Shown: piece after piece, positions 7,728 through 13,760 of the stretch
How the letters are laid out: each line of letters opens with the position of its first letter
Position numbering within the stretch: the first letter of the stretch is position 1
Assembly (NCBI RefSeq): GCF_001280125.1
Contig: NZ_LGEG01000282.1
Location: forward strand, 1-24,075
Reading direction: 5' to 3'
DNA from: Streptomyces sp. NRRL F-6492
GTDB taxonomy: Bacteria; Actinomycetota; Actinomycetes; Streptomycetales; Streptomycetaceae
DNA length: 24,075 bases
Program-made: the position numbers and the translations under genes
The notes under the pieces: generated by a model
The model's database searches: none
Told to the model about the DNA's origin: nothing
Seen by the model: the letters and a program-made list of their open reading frames with translations, nothing else

Positions 7728-7850
7728 TTAGAGGGCCGACGCGTTCCTCGCGCGGCAACACACCCGGTCGAAGTCGTGATGCTGCCGGGAAGGCCAGAAC
7801 GGCTCGAGGTCGTGACGACCCGTCGCGGTGTCGTTCTGCAAGTTGGCCAT
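7728..7850 (-). CDS. Possible 40-residue leader peptide with a Cys-Cys pair
   Basis: A short ORF starts at ATG 7850 and ends in TAA 98 bases before glnRII, in the 352-base gap between glnII and glnRII. Its C-terminal half reads SRQHHDFDRVCCRARNASAL. This resembles the H-x-D-[FL]-x-R-V...C-R pattern of short actinobacterial peptides annotated as putative leader peptides, some of which precede sulfur genes. Consecutive Cys codons (TGT TGC) are also the sensing element of cysteine attenuators in mycobacteria. The ATG has AGGG only 3 bases upstream, too close for a normal Shine-Dalgarno, so translation may be weak or start elsewhere. The rest of the gap holds the glnII terminator (7931-7965) and nothing else that I recognise. 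It may be a chance ORF. Confidence 0.45.
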   Translation of the reverse strand: MANLQNDTATGRHDLEPFWPSRQHHDFDRVCCRARNASAL

Positions 7851-7930
7851 ATCCCTATTGAACCAGAAGGGAAACACCAGGACGACCCCCGTACCCGCCA
7901 AAGCTGGTGTCATCCATCCCACATGACGGA

Positions 7931-7965
7931 AGGGGCGCCCACCGTACGAAACGGTGGGCGCCCCT
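7931..7965 (-). terminator. Strong hairpin terminator of glnII
   Basis: A perfect 15-bp stem (7931-7945 with 7951-7965) closes on a 5-base loop, 16 bases downstream of the glnII stop. There is no T-tract, as usual in streptomycetes. Confidence 0.85.
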
Positions 7966-7981
7966 CCGGAAGACGCGCGGA

Positions 7982-9013
7982 TCAGACCTGGCCGGCCTTC
8001 GCCAGGGCCTCGCAGCAGGTGTCCACCAGGAGGCGGGTCACCACGTACGGGTCCACGTTGGCGTTCGGGCGGCGGTCCTCGATGTAGCCCTTGCGGTCCT
8101 GCTCGACCTGCCACGGGATGCGGACCGAGGCGCCGCGGTCCGAGACGCCGTAGGAGTACTTGTCCCACGGGGCGGTCTCGTGCAGGCCCGTCAGGCGGTC
8201 GTCGATGCCGGCGCCGTAGTTCTTGACGTGGTCGAGCGGCTTCGAGCCCTCGCCGAGGGACTCGGCGGCGGTGATGATCGCGTCGTAGCCCTCGCGCATC
8301 GCCTTCGTGGAGAAGTTGGTGTGCGCGCCCGCGCCGTTCCAGTCGCCCTTCACCGGCTTCGGGTCCAGCGTCGCCGAGATGTCGAAGTCCTCGGCCGTGC
8401 GGTACAGCAGCCAGCGGGCGATCCACAGCTGGTCGGAGACCTCGAGCGGCGCCAGCGGGCCGACCTGGAACTCCCACTGGCCGGGCATGACCTCGGCGTT
8501 GATGCCGGAGATGCCGAGACCGGCCGCCAGGCAGTTCTCCAGGTGCGCCTCGACGACGTCGCGGCCGAAGATCTCGTCCGCGCCGACGCCGCAGTAGTAA
8601 CCGCCCTGCGCGGCCGGGAAGCCGGCCTCGGGGAAGCCCAGCGGGCGCGAGCCCTTGAAGAAGGTGTACTCCTGCTCGATGCCGAAGATCGGCTCCTGCG
8701 CGGCGTACGTCGCGGCGACCTCGGCGAGCGCGGCGCGCGTGTTGGACGAGTGCGGCGTCATGTCCGTGTTGAGGACCTCGCACAGGACCAGGATGTCGTC
8801 GCCGCCGCGGATCGGGTCCGGGCAGACGAAGACCGGCTTGAGGACGCGGTCCGAGGCGTGGCCCTCGGCCTGGTTCGTGCTGGAACCGTCGAAGCCCCAG
8901 ATCGGCAGCTCGTCGAGCGCCGGGACCCCACCGACGATGATCTTCGTCTTGGAACGAAGCTTCGCGGTCGGCTCGGTGCCGTCGATCCAGATGTACTCAG
9001 CCTTGAAGGTCAC
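7982..9013 (-). CDS. glnII: Glutamine synthetase type II (eukaryote-like)
   Basis: GSII condenses ammonium and glutamate to glutamine with ATP. The protein has the family signatures WGFDGSSTNQAEG (substrate/ATP region), CGVGADEIFGRDVVEAHLENC, the NAEVMPGQWEFQVGP block and GDWNGAGAHTNFSTKAMR. The DRGASVRIP segment near the end carries the conserved catalytic Arg. With the GTG start at 9013 it has 343 residues and begins MTFKAEYIWIDG, the length and N-terminus of known Streptomyces GSII. The ATG at 9022 is also in frame, but the Shine-Dalgarno AAGGA overlaps it; the same sequence sits 8 bases before the GTG. Type II enzymes are not adenylylated. The gene stands alone between the vWA pair upstream and glnRII downstream. 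A GlnR operator lies at 9187-9224 and a strong terminator follows. Confidence 0.97.
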   Translation of the reverse strand: MTFKAEYIWIDGTEPTAKLRSKTKIIVGGVPALDELPIWGFDGSSTNQAEGHASDRVLKPVFVCPDPIRGGDDILVLCEVLNTDMTPHSSNTRAALAEVAATYAAQEPIFGIEQEYTFFKGSRPLGFPEAGFPAAQGGYYCGVGADEIFGRDVVEAHLENCLAAGLGISGINAEVMPGQWEFQVGPLAPLEVSDQLWIARWLLYRTAEDFDISATLDPKPVKGDWNGAGAHTNFSTKAMREGYDAIITAAESLGEGSKPLDHVKNYGAGIDDRLTGLHETAPWDKYSYGVSDRGASVRIPWQVEQDRKGYIEDRRPNANVDPYVVTRLLVDTCCEALAKAGQV

Positions 9014-9021
9014 GGGGCTCA

Positions 9022-9026
9022 TCCTT
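9022..9026 (-). promoter_or_regulatory. Shine-Dalgarno that decides the glnII start
   Basis: AAGGA (minus strand) overlaps the first base of the in-frame ATG at 9022, leaving no usable spacing. It is 8 bases from the GTG at 9013, the normal distance, so the GTG is preferred. Confidence 0.75.
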
Positions 9027-9110
9027 AGGGCGCGTGGCGTGCTGCTGGGGTTTCCCCCGGCGCCCGGAGGCGGCGGGAGGGGCTGCCCGCGGCGGCTCGC
9101 GGCGCTGCGA

Positions 9111-9176
9111 GAAGCTGCGGTCTCCGCGCGCTCCGGCCGGGGCCGGACCGTACGGTTGCTTTCGGACCGCAGCTTC
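9111..9176. repeat. 12-bp inverted repeat flanking the glnII -10 region
   Basis: Bases 9111-9122 and 9165-9176 are exact reverse complements separated by 42 bases. The candidate -10 hexamer (9147-9152) and a palindromic 10-mer (9147-9156) lie within the spacer. It may be a regulator site or a DNA structure; if transcription starts near 9140, only one arm is transcribed. Confidence 0.5.
9147..9152 (-). promoter_or_regulatory. Candidate -10 hexamer of glnII
   Basis: TACGGT on the minus strand fits the TANNNT -10 pattern. It lies 35 bases downstream of the last GlnR 5-mer, which would place the operator at about -47 to -84, suitable for activation. No good -35 is visible, as expected of a GlnR-dependent promoter. 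The predicted leader is about 125 bases. Confidence 0.45.
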
Positions 9177-9186
9177 GCAACACGCG

Positions 9187-9224
9187 GTTTCCCGTCGGTT
9201 GCCCGTTTGTGAACCCCGTGTTAC
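9187..9224 (-). promoter_or_regulatory. GlnR operator of glnII, four 5-mers at 11-bp steps
   Basis: Read on the minus strand, the 5-mers are GTAAC (9220-9224), TTCAC (9209-9213), GCAAC (9198-9202) and GAAAC (9187-9191). Each is separated by exactly six bases, matching the known GlnR pattern of gTnAc-n6-GaAAc repeated twice. The second site is the weakest match. The operator begins at the very base after the stop codon of the upstream gene. Confidence 0.88.
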
Positions 9225-10388
9225 TCAGCCCTCCCGCGCCTCCTTCGCCCTCCGCGCGACGACGTGGGCGTCCAGGAGCCCGCCCAGGCCCGCCGCCCCG
9301 ATCCGCCGCACCAGCTCGGGATACGTGGTGCCCAGGGCCCGGGCGGTCCGCCCGAGGTGCCAGTCGTGGTCCGCGAGCCGGTGCAGCAGATACCCCTTCC
9401 TGACCTGCTTCTCCGAGAGCCGGAAGGTCTTCAGGTACGCCGTCCGCCCCTTGTGGTCGGTGATCAGCTCCCCGATGTGCTGCTCCCGCCCGTCCCGCCG
9501 GAACGGCGGCAGGAACCGGTACAGGTCGAACGTCCCCGCCCGGTACACCCGCTCGAAGGAGTACGGCGTCTCCAGCAGGTCCCGCGCCATCAGCCCCTCG
9601 TGCGCCGCCGCCCAGGCCCGCTCCTGCCCGAGCGCCGCCGCCCGCAGGTCCGCGAGCGTGCGGATCCCGCCGGCCCCGTCCCGGATCCGCGCCGTGAACT
9701 CCGGCACCGGGGCGCCGTAGTGCGCGTACTGGTGGACGAGCTCCCCGTACAGGTCCTCGACCAGCGTCGGGTGCAGCACCCGGTAGTCCTCCGGGTGCGG
9801 CACGACGAAGGCCGCGGCCAGGGCGTCCGCCACGTACAGCAGCAGCCCGCACTGGCCCGGGTGCAGCTCGAAGACCCGCAGCGCCTCCCCGAGCCCCGGC
9901 ACGCCCCACCCGGCGTACGCCGCCTCGGCCCGCGGCGGGAGCCCGCGCCGCAGCGCCTCCCGGGACCAGTCGTCCCAGACCACCGACGGCCCGCCGAAGT
10001 GCAGCGCGAGAAAGCCCTCCAGGGCGAGGTGCAGCGGCAGGAACCGCAGCCGCCGCTCGCCCCGCCGGCGCTTGGCCGGCCGGTGGACGCGGCGCACGGG
10101 CACGCACGGGGGCGCCTCCTCGTCCCGGCCGCCGAGCAGCGTCCCGTACGCGGCGGACTCGCCGGCCTGCCGGGCGCCGGACCAGTCGGCGACGAGGCCG
10201 TGCGGGACGTACGAGGTGCACGACGTCCGGCCGCCGAGCTCCACCGAGGCCCGCCCGGACCCCTCGTACGCCTCCCGGCGCAGCCGGAGCCCGGCCACCG
10301 GCTCGGCCCGCACGAGCGGCACGAGCCGCACCCCGCCCCACACCTGCGCGGGCCGGACGTCGAGCCCGCCCAGATCGATCCGGGTCAC
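9225..10388 (-). CDS. Conserved protein with C-terminal Fis-like helix-turn-helix, partner of the vWA protein
   Basis: This 387-residue protein starts at a GTG whose bases overlap the stop of the upstream vWA gene (GTGA, 4-base overlap), so translation is coupled. The N-terminal part (residues 1-60: DLGGLDVRPAQVWGGVRLVP, then GGRTSCTSYVPHGLVADW) and the centre (FELHPGQCGLLLYVADALAAAFVVPHPEDYRVLHPTL) look like a well-conserved actinobacterial family. From memory it may be ARPP-2 (a family linked to ADP-ribosylglycohydrolases, rhodanese-phosphatases and vWA/TROVE genes), but I cannot confirm this. Residues about 330-372 (LLHRLADHDWHLGRTARALG, then TTYPELVRRIGAAGLGGLL) match the Fis-type HTH of NtrC-family activators, so DNA or RNA binding is plausible. 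No signal peptide or membrane segment is seen. It ends one base before the glnII GlnR operator, with no terminator visible between. Confidence 0.88.
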   Translation of the reverse strand: MTRIDLGGLDVRPAQVWGGVRLVPLVRAEPVAGLRLRREAYEGSGRASVELGGRTSCTSYVPHGLVADWSGARQAGESAAYGTLLGGRDEEAPPCVPVRRVHRPAKRRRGERRLRFLPLHLALEGFLALHFGGPSVVWDDWSREALRRGLPPRAEAAYAGWGVPGLGEALRVFELHPGQCGLLLYVADALAAAFVVPHPEDYRVLHPTLVEDLYGELVHQYAHYGAPVPEFTARIRDGAGGIRTLADLRAAALGQERAWAAAHEGLMARDLLETPYSFERVYRAGTFDLYRFLPPFRRDGREQHIGELITDHKGRTAYLKTFRLSEKQVRKGYLLHRLADHDWHLGRTARALGTTYPELVRRIGAAGLGGLLDAHVVARRAKEAREG

Positions 10389-11779
10389 CCTCCGGCCCCC
10401 TTCAGGAACGACTCCACCCGCCGGTCCAGATAGGCCCGCAGCTCCGCGAACCCCGTCCGCCCCTCCGCGAACTGGGCGATCTCTACCAGGGCCGCCAGGT
10501 CCTCCGCGTCCCGGACGCCGGCGGTCGGCACCCCGGGCGCGAGCCGGCGCACGTCGAAGCCCCCGGCGTCGTATACGGGGTTGAGGTGCACGACGCTCGT
10601 CCGCCGCTCCGGATCGAGCCGCGTCCGCCACACCCGCAGCACCTCGCCCGCGAGCCCCGGCGGGGCGTTGTCCCAGCCGTCCGAGACGATCACGAGCCGC
10701 TCGGGCCCGGTCTCCAGGGCGTCCAGGACCCGCAGGCCGAGCGGGGTCGGCCCGTACGGCCGGACGAGCAGCGGATCGTCCCCGCCCGAGGTCCACAGCG
10801 GGCGGTACGAGCCCGGCGCCGCGAGGGCCTCCAGGAGGAAGTGGCAGCCCAGGGCCACGGCCAGCGGACGGCGCCGCTTCACCGCCGAACCGGAGGACGA
10901 GAAGCTGTCGTCCAGCACGGCCGCCACCCGCCCCCAGCTCCCGGCGTACGGCCCGGCGGCGCGCCGGGCGGCGGCCCGCAGCGCCCCGGTCAGCTCGCCC
11001 CGCCGCGCGACCCGCTCTCCGAACGGCAGGGAGAGGACGTACACCGCGAGCCGCGTGAGGGGCATGGCGGACAGGTTCCCCGCCGCCCCCGACGCCCGCT
11101 CGGTCCTGAGCCGTTCGAGCCGGGTCATCCGGGGCGCGATCCGCTCCAGGAACAGCGCGCGGGGCACCCCGTGCTTCGCCGCGAACCCCTCGGCCACGGT
11201 GAACGGCAGTTCGTACAGCGCGCCCTGCTCGTAGTGCGCCCGGCGGTGGGCGTCGAGCAGCGGGCTCCCGTAGCGGACGCGGCGCCGGGGCGCGAAGAGG
11301 AAGTCGCCCGTCTCCGGGTCCGCCGCCGGTCCGTGGACGTGCCGGAGGGCGGTCCTCAGACCGGCCCGGTACTTCACGGCGTCGAGCGCCGGATCGGGCC
11401 GGGCCGCGAGCCACTCGCGCACGATCGCGCGCGTGCGCCGGTTGTTGACCCCGGCGGCGCGCAGCGCCCGGAACAGCCGGTAGACCCGCTGCGGCGGCAG
11501 CACGGCGAGCCGCGCGGCGATCAGCCGCCCCTCGCCCGGCTCCGCCTCCGCCGGGGTGCGCAGCAGGTGCTCGACGACGAGGGCCGCGTTGTGGTCGTTG
11601 ATGTCGAGCGCGAGCGCGGCGGCGTACACGGGCCGGTAGTTGATCCGCACGTACGCGTGGAGGAAGGCGAGCGAGAGCCGCTGCTCGCCGGCGGAGGAGC
11701 GGAACTCGCGCTGCCCGGTGGCGGTGACGGCGGCGTTGACGAAGAGGAGGACGTCCTCGGCGGCGACGAGCTCGGACAC
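10385..11779 (-). CDS. vWA-domain protein with intact MIDAS and helical N-terminal region (TROVE-like layout)
   Basis: This 464-residue protein has about 280 N-terminal residues of alpha-helical, repeat-like sequence (for example PPQRVYRLFRALRAAGVNN and NRRTRAIVREWLAARPD), recalling the TROVE/HEAT region of Ro60-type RNA-binding proteins. A von Willebrand factor A domain follows from about residue 283. Its metal-ion (MIDAS) motif is complete: Asp290-x-Ser292-x-Ser294 in DDSFSSSGS, a Thr at about 345, and Asp367 in VIVSDGWDN. Such domains bind partners or RNA through a bound divalent metal. The GTG start is preceded by AGGAGG at a normal distance. The gene leads a two-gene operon with the coupled Fis-HTH protein. 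The MIDAS is seen in the sequence; the TROVE relation is inferred from pattern and needs profile comparison. Confidence 0.88.
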   Translation of the reverse strand: MSELVAAEDVLLFVNAAVTATGQREFRSSAGEQRLSLAFLHAYVRINYRPVYAAALALDINDHNAALVVEHLLRTPAEAEPGEGRLIAARLAVLPPQRVYRLFRALRAAGVNNRRTRAIVREWLAARPDPALDAVKYRAGLRTALRHVHGPAADPETGDFLFAPRRRVRYGSPLLDAHRRAHYEQGALYELPFTVAEGFAAKHGVPRALFLERIAPRMTRLERLRTERASGAAGNLSAMPLTRLAVYVLSLPFGERVARRGELTGALRAAARRAAGPYAGSWGRVAAVLDDSFSSSGSAVKRRRPLAVALGCHFLLEALAAPGSYRPLWTSGGDDPLLVRPYGPTPLGLRVLDALETGPERLVIVSDGWDNAPPGLAGEVLRVWRTRLDPERRTSVVHLNPVYDAGGFDVRRLAPGVPTAGVRDAEDLAALVEIAQFAEGRTGFAELRAYLDRRVESFLKGAGG

Positions 11780-11978
11780 GGACCTTCCCCTCCTGAGGGC
11801 CGGCCGGGGAATGAGGGCGCGAACAGCGAAGACGTTGCTTCATAGGCAGGTTCCGGAAGTCGCACCGGAGTCCCGCGGCCGGCGGGGGAAACGCTAACCC
11901 GGACGGGAAGGGCGGGGCCAGGGGATTTCGGACCCACCACCACCGTCGCGCGGCGGGACCACCCGGCAGACTGTGACC

Positions 11979-12884
11979 ATGGCGAAGCAGCTCGGGGCGA
12001 GGCCCCGCATCGGACTCCTCGGCACCGGCCCCTGGGCCGGCCACACCCACGCGCCCGCCCTCGCCGGGCACCCGGACGTCGAGTTCGGCGGCGTGTGGGG
12101 ACGGCGCCCGGAGGCGGCGGAGGCACTGGCCGCCGCGTCGGGCACGCGCGCGTACCAGGACGTGGACGCCCTCTTCGCGGCGAGCGACGCGGTGGCCCTC
12201 GCCCTCCCGCCGGACGTCCAGGCCCCGCTGGCGGTACGGGCCGCGGCCGCGGGCTGTCACGTCCTCCTGGACAAGCCGGTCGCCACGACGGTGGCCGGGG
12301 CCCGCGAGGTGGCCGACGCCGTCGAGGCGGCGGGCGTCGCCTCGGTGGTCTTCTGCACCCTCCGCTTCGCGGAGCCGACGGCCTCCTGGATCGAGGAGCA
12401 GGCGGCGGCGGACGGCTGGTTCCTGGGCGAGGCGCACTGGCTGGGCTCGCTGTACGGCTCCGGCTCCACCAGCGAGTACGCGGCCTCGCCCTGGCGGCGC
12501 GAGAAGGGCGGCCTGTGGGACGTGGGCCCGCACGTCCTCTCGGTCTACCTGCCGGTCCTCGGCGACGTCACGGAGATCACGGCCGCGCCGGGCCCCGGCG
12601 ACACCCACCACCTGGTCCTGCGCCACGCGTCGGGCGCGAGCAGCACCGCCACCCTCACCCTGAGCGCCCCGCCGGAGGCGGCGGAGGCGGCCCTCGCCCT
12701 GTACGGCACGAAGGGCCGCGCCGAGATGCCCCGCTGGAACGGCGCGGTGGACGCCTTCGGGGCGGCCGTGGACGCCCTGCTCGCGTCGGCCCGCACGGGC
12801 ACCCCCCACCCCTGCGACGCCCGCTTCGGCCTGCGCCTCACGGAGATCCTGACGGAGGCGGAGGCGCTGACGGCGAGGCGCTGA
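11979..12884 (+). CDS. Gfo/Idh/MocA-family NAD(P)-dependent oxidoreductase
   Basis: This 301-residue protein has an N-terminal Rossmann fold (IGLLGTGPWAG, residues about 11-21) and the family's conserved DKP (residues 98-100, LLDKPVATTV), whose Lys is catalytic in related sugar and inositol dehydrogenases. The C-terminal alpha/beta domain carries GGLWDVGPHVLS, the usual DxGxH substrate-binding motif. No signal peptide is seen, so it is cytoplasmic. The ATG at 11979 was taken as start; a GTG at 11973 is in frame and no clear Shine-Dalgarno separates the two. The gene is divergent from the vWA operon and converges on the ArsC-family gene with 14 bases between stops. The substrate is unknown. 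Confidence 0.9.
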   Translation: MAKQLGARPRIGLLGTGPWAGHTHAPALAGHPDVEFGGVWGRRPEAAEALAAASGTRAYQDVDALFAASDAVALALPPDVQAPLAVRAAAAGCHVLLDKPVATTVAGAREVADAVEAAGVASVVFCTLRFAEPTASWIEEQAAADGWFLGEAHWLGSLYGSGSTSEYAASPWRREKGGLWDVGPHVLSVYLPVLGDVTEITAAPGPGDTHHLVLRHASGASSTATLTLSAPPEAAEAALALYGTKGRAEMPRWNGAVDAFGAAVDALLASARTGTPHPCDARFGLRLTEILTEAEALTARR

Positions 12885-12898
12885 GAGCCCGGCCCGCC

Positions 12899-13261
12899 TC
12901 AGCGGCGGGACAGCGCGTCCCGCACGGCCTCCTCGGACCGCCCCACGACGGCCGTGCCGTCCTCGGCGGTGATGATCGGCCGCTGGATGAGCTCCGGGTG
13001 CGCGGCGAGGGCCTCGATCCACCGGTCGCGGCCCTCCGCGTCCCGGGGCCACTCCGCCGCCCCGAGCTCCTTCGCCACGGCCTCCCGGGTCCGGACGATG
13101 TCCCACGGTTCGAGTCCGAGCCGCCCGAGCACCTCCCGGATCTCGTCGGGCGAGGGCACGTCCTCCAGATAGCGCCGGACGGTGTACTCGGCCCCTTCGG
13201 CGTCGAGGAGCGCGAGGGCGCCGCGACACTTGGAACAGGCGGGATTGATCCAGATCTCCAT
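12899..13261 (-). CDS. ArsC-family (thioredoxin-fold) reductase-like protein
   Basis: This 120-residue protein opens MEIWINPACSKC, the family start in which the first Cys (residue 9) is the arsenate-reductase nucleophile; a second Cys at 12 makes a CxxC pair as in Spx-like and YfgD-like members. The later segment ELIQRPIITAEDGTAVVGR matches the conserved substrate/glutathione-binding end of ArsC proteins. Length fits the family (about 115-140). Whether it reduces arsenate is unclear: no ars genes are nearby, and many ArsC-like proteins in actinomycetes have no shown arsenic role. The ATG at 13261 was chosen from the family N-terminus; an in-frame GTG lies three codons upstream. It converges on the Gfo/Idh/MocA gene. 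Confidence 0.87.
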   Translation of the reverse strand: MEIWINPACSKCRGALALLDAEGAEYTVRRYLEDVPSPDEIREVLGRLGLEPWDIVRTREAVAKELGAAEWPRDAEGRDRWIEALAAHPELIQRPIITAEDGTAVVGRSEEAVRDALSRR

Positions 13262-13342
13262 GGCGCCCACGCTACCCCCGGAACTTCCCTCCGGGCCCCC
13301 GAAAACCGGTCCTGGCCAGGGACGATTGTCAGTGCGGACCGG

Positions 13343-13348
13343 TAAAAT
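13343..13348 (+). promoter_or_regulatory. Possible -10 hexamer of the 91-residue gene
   Basis: TAAAAT stands out as the most AT-rich hexamer in this GC-rich gap and lies 63 bases before the ATG. The only TTG-type upstream box (TTGTCA, 13326-13331) is just 11 bases away, too close for a normal -35, so the call is weak. Confidence 0.3.
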
Positions 13349-13410
13349 AAGGGGTGAAGGTGAGGGTCCCGGGGAGGGCCCGCACCCCACCGTTCGCCAG
13401 GAGGTAGCCC

Positions 13411-13686
13411 ATGGCTCTCGCCGTGATCCGGACGCCGTCCCTCGAACCCTGGAAGCCGCTCCAGAGGCAGCCGCTCCCGGCGGGCCGGCCCCGCGAGTGG
13501 TACGTCACGCACAACCGGCGCCTGAAGGCCATGCGCCTCGCGATCGCCCTCCTCGACGCCGGCGTCTACGTCCCGTCGAAGGCCACGAACGCGACGATCA
13601 GCACCACGGCCGAACAGCTCGGCATCCACCCGCCCTCGGACACCACCTGCCGCATGGTCCGCGCCCTGATCCGCTACGGGCGCTGA
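13411..13686 (+). CDS. Small conserved-looking protein of unknown function (91 residues)
   Basis: The start is well supported: AGGAGG lies 6 bases before the ATG. The protein is basic, with a Trp-containing N-terminal part (LEPWKPLQRQPLPAGRPREW, then YVTHNRRLKAMRLAIALLDAG) and a polar C-terminal half (GIHPPSDTTCRMVRALIRYG). The centre could form an amphipathic helix. There is no signal peptide, clear membrane segment or known motif. It lies between the ArsC-family gene and glnA, transcribed towards glnA, with a strong two-way terminator between. I do not recognise a family. Codon use looks like its neighbours, so it is probably a native gene rather than a recent arrival. Confidence 0.75.
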   Translation: MALAVIRTPSLEPWKPLQRQPLPAGRPREWYVTHNRRLKAMRLAIALLDAGVYVPSKATNATISTTAEQLGIHPPSDTTCRMVRALIRYGR

Positions 13687-13705
13687 CGGGGGCCGCACGC
13701 ACGGC

Positions 13706-13743
13706 GAGGGCCGCCGCCCGGAACCCTCCGGGCGGCGGCCCTC
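13706..13743. terminator. Two-way terminator between the 91-residue gene and glnA
   Basis: A perfect 17-bp stem (13706-13722 with 13727-13743) has a 4-base loop. It lies 19 bases after the plus-strand stop and 17 bases after the glnA stop on the minus strand. Confidence 0.88.
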
Positions 13744-13760
13744 ACTCCCGGCCCTACGGC

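Noticed and set aside
10389..13229. Upstream part of the open frame that ends at 9225, as one 1334-residue protein
   Set aside because: The segment before GTG 10388 runs across the vWA gene in another frame and opposite the Gfo/Idh/MocA gene. Family sequence begins only at 10388.
12899..13261. An arsenic-resistance role for the ArsC-family gene
   Set aside because: No ArsR, ArsB/Acr3 or ArsA gene is nearby, and the CxxC start fits ArsC-like proteins without a shown arsenic function.
13326..13348. TTGTCA plus TAAAAT as a full promoter before the 91-residue gene
   Set aside because: The spacer is 11 bases, too short for the usual 16-18. Only the -10 is kept, at low confidence.
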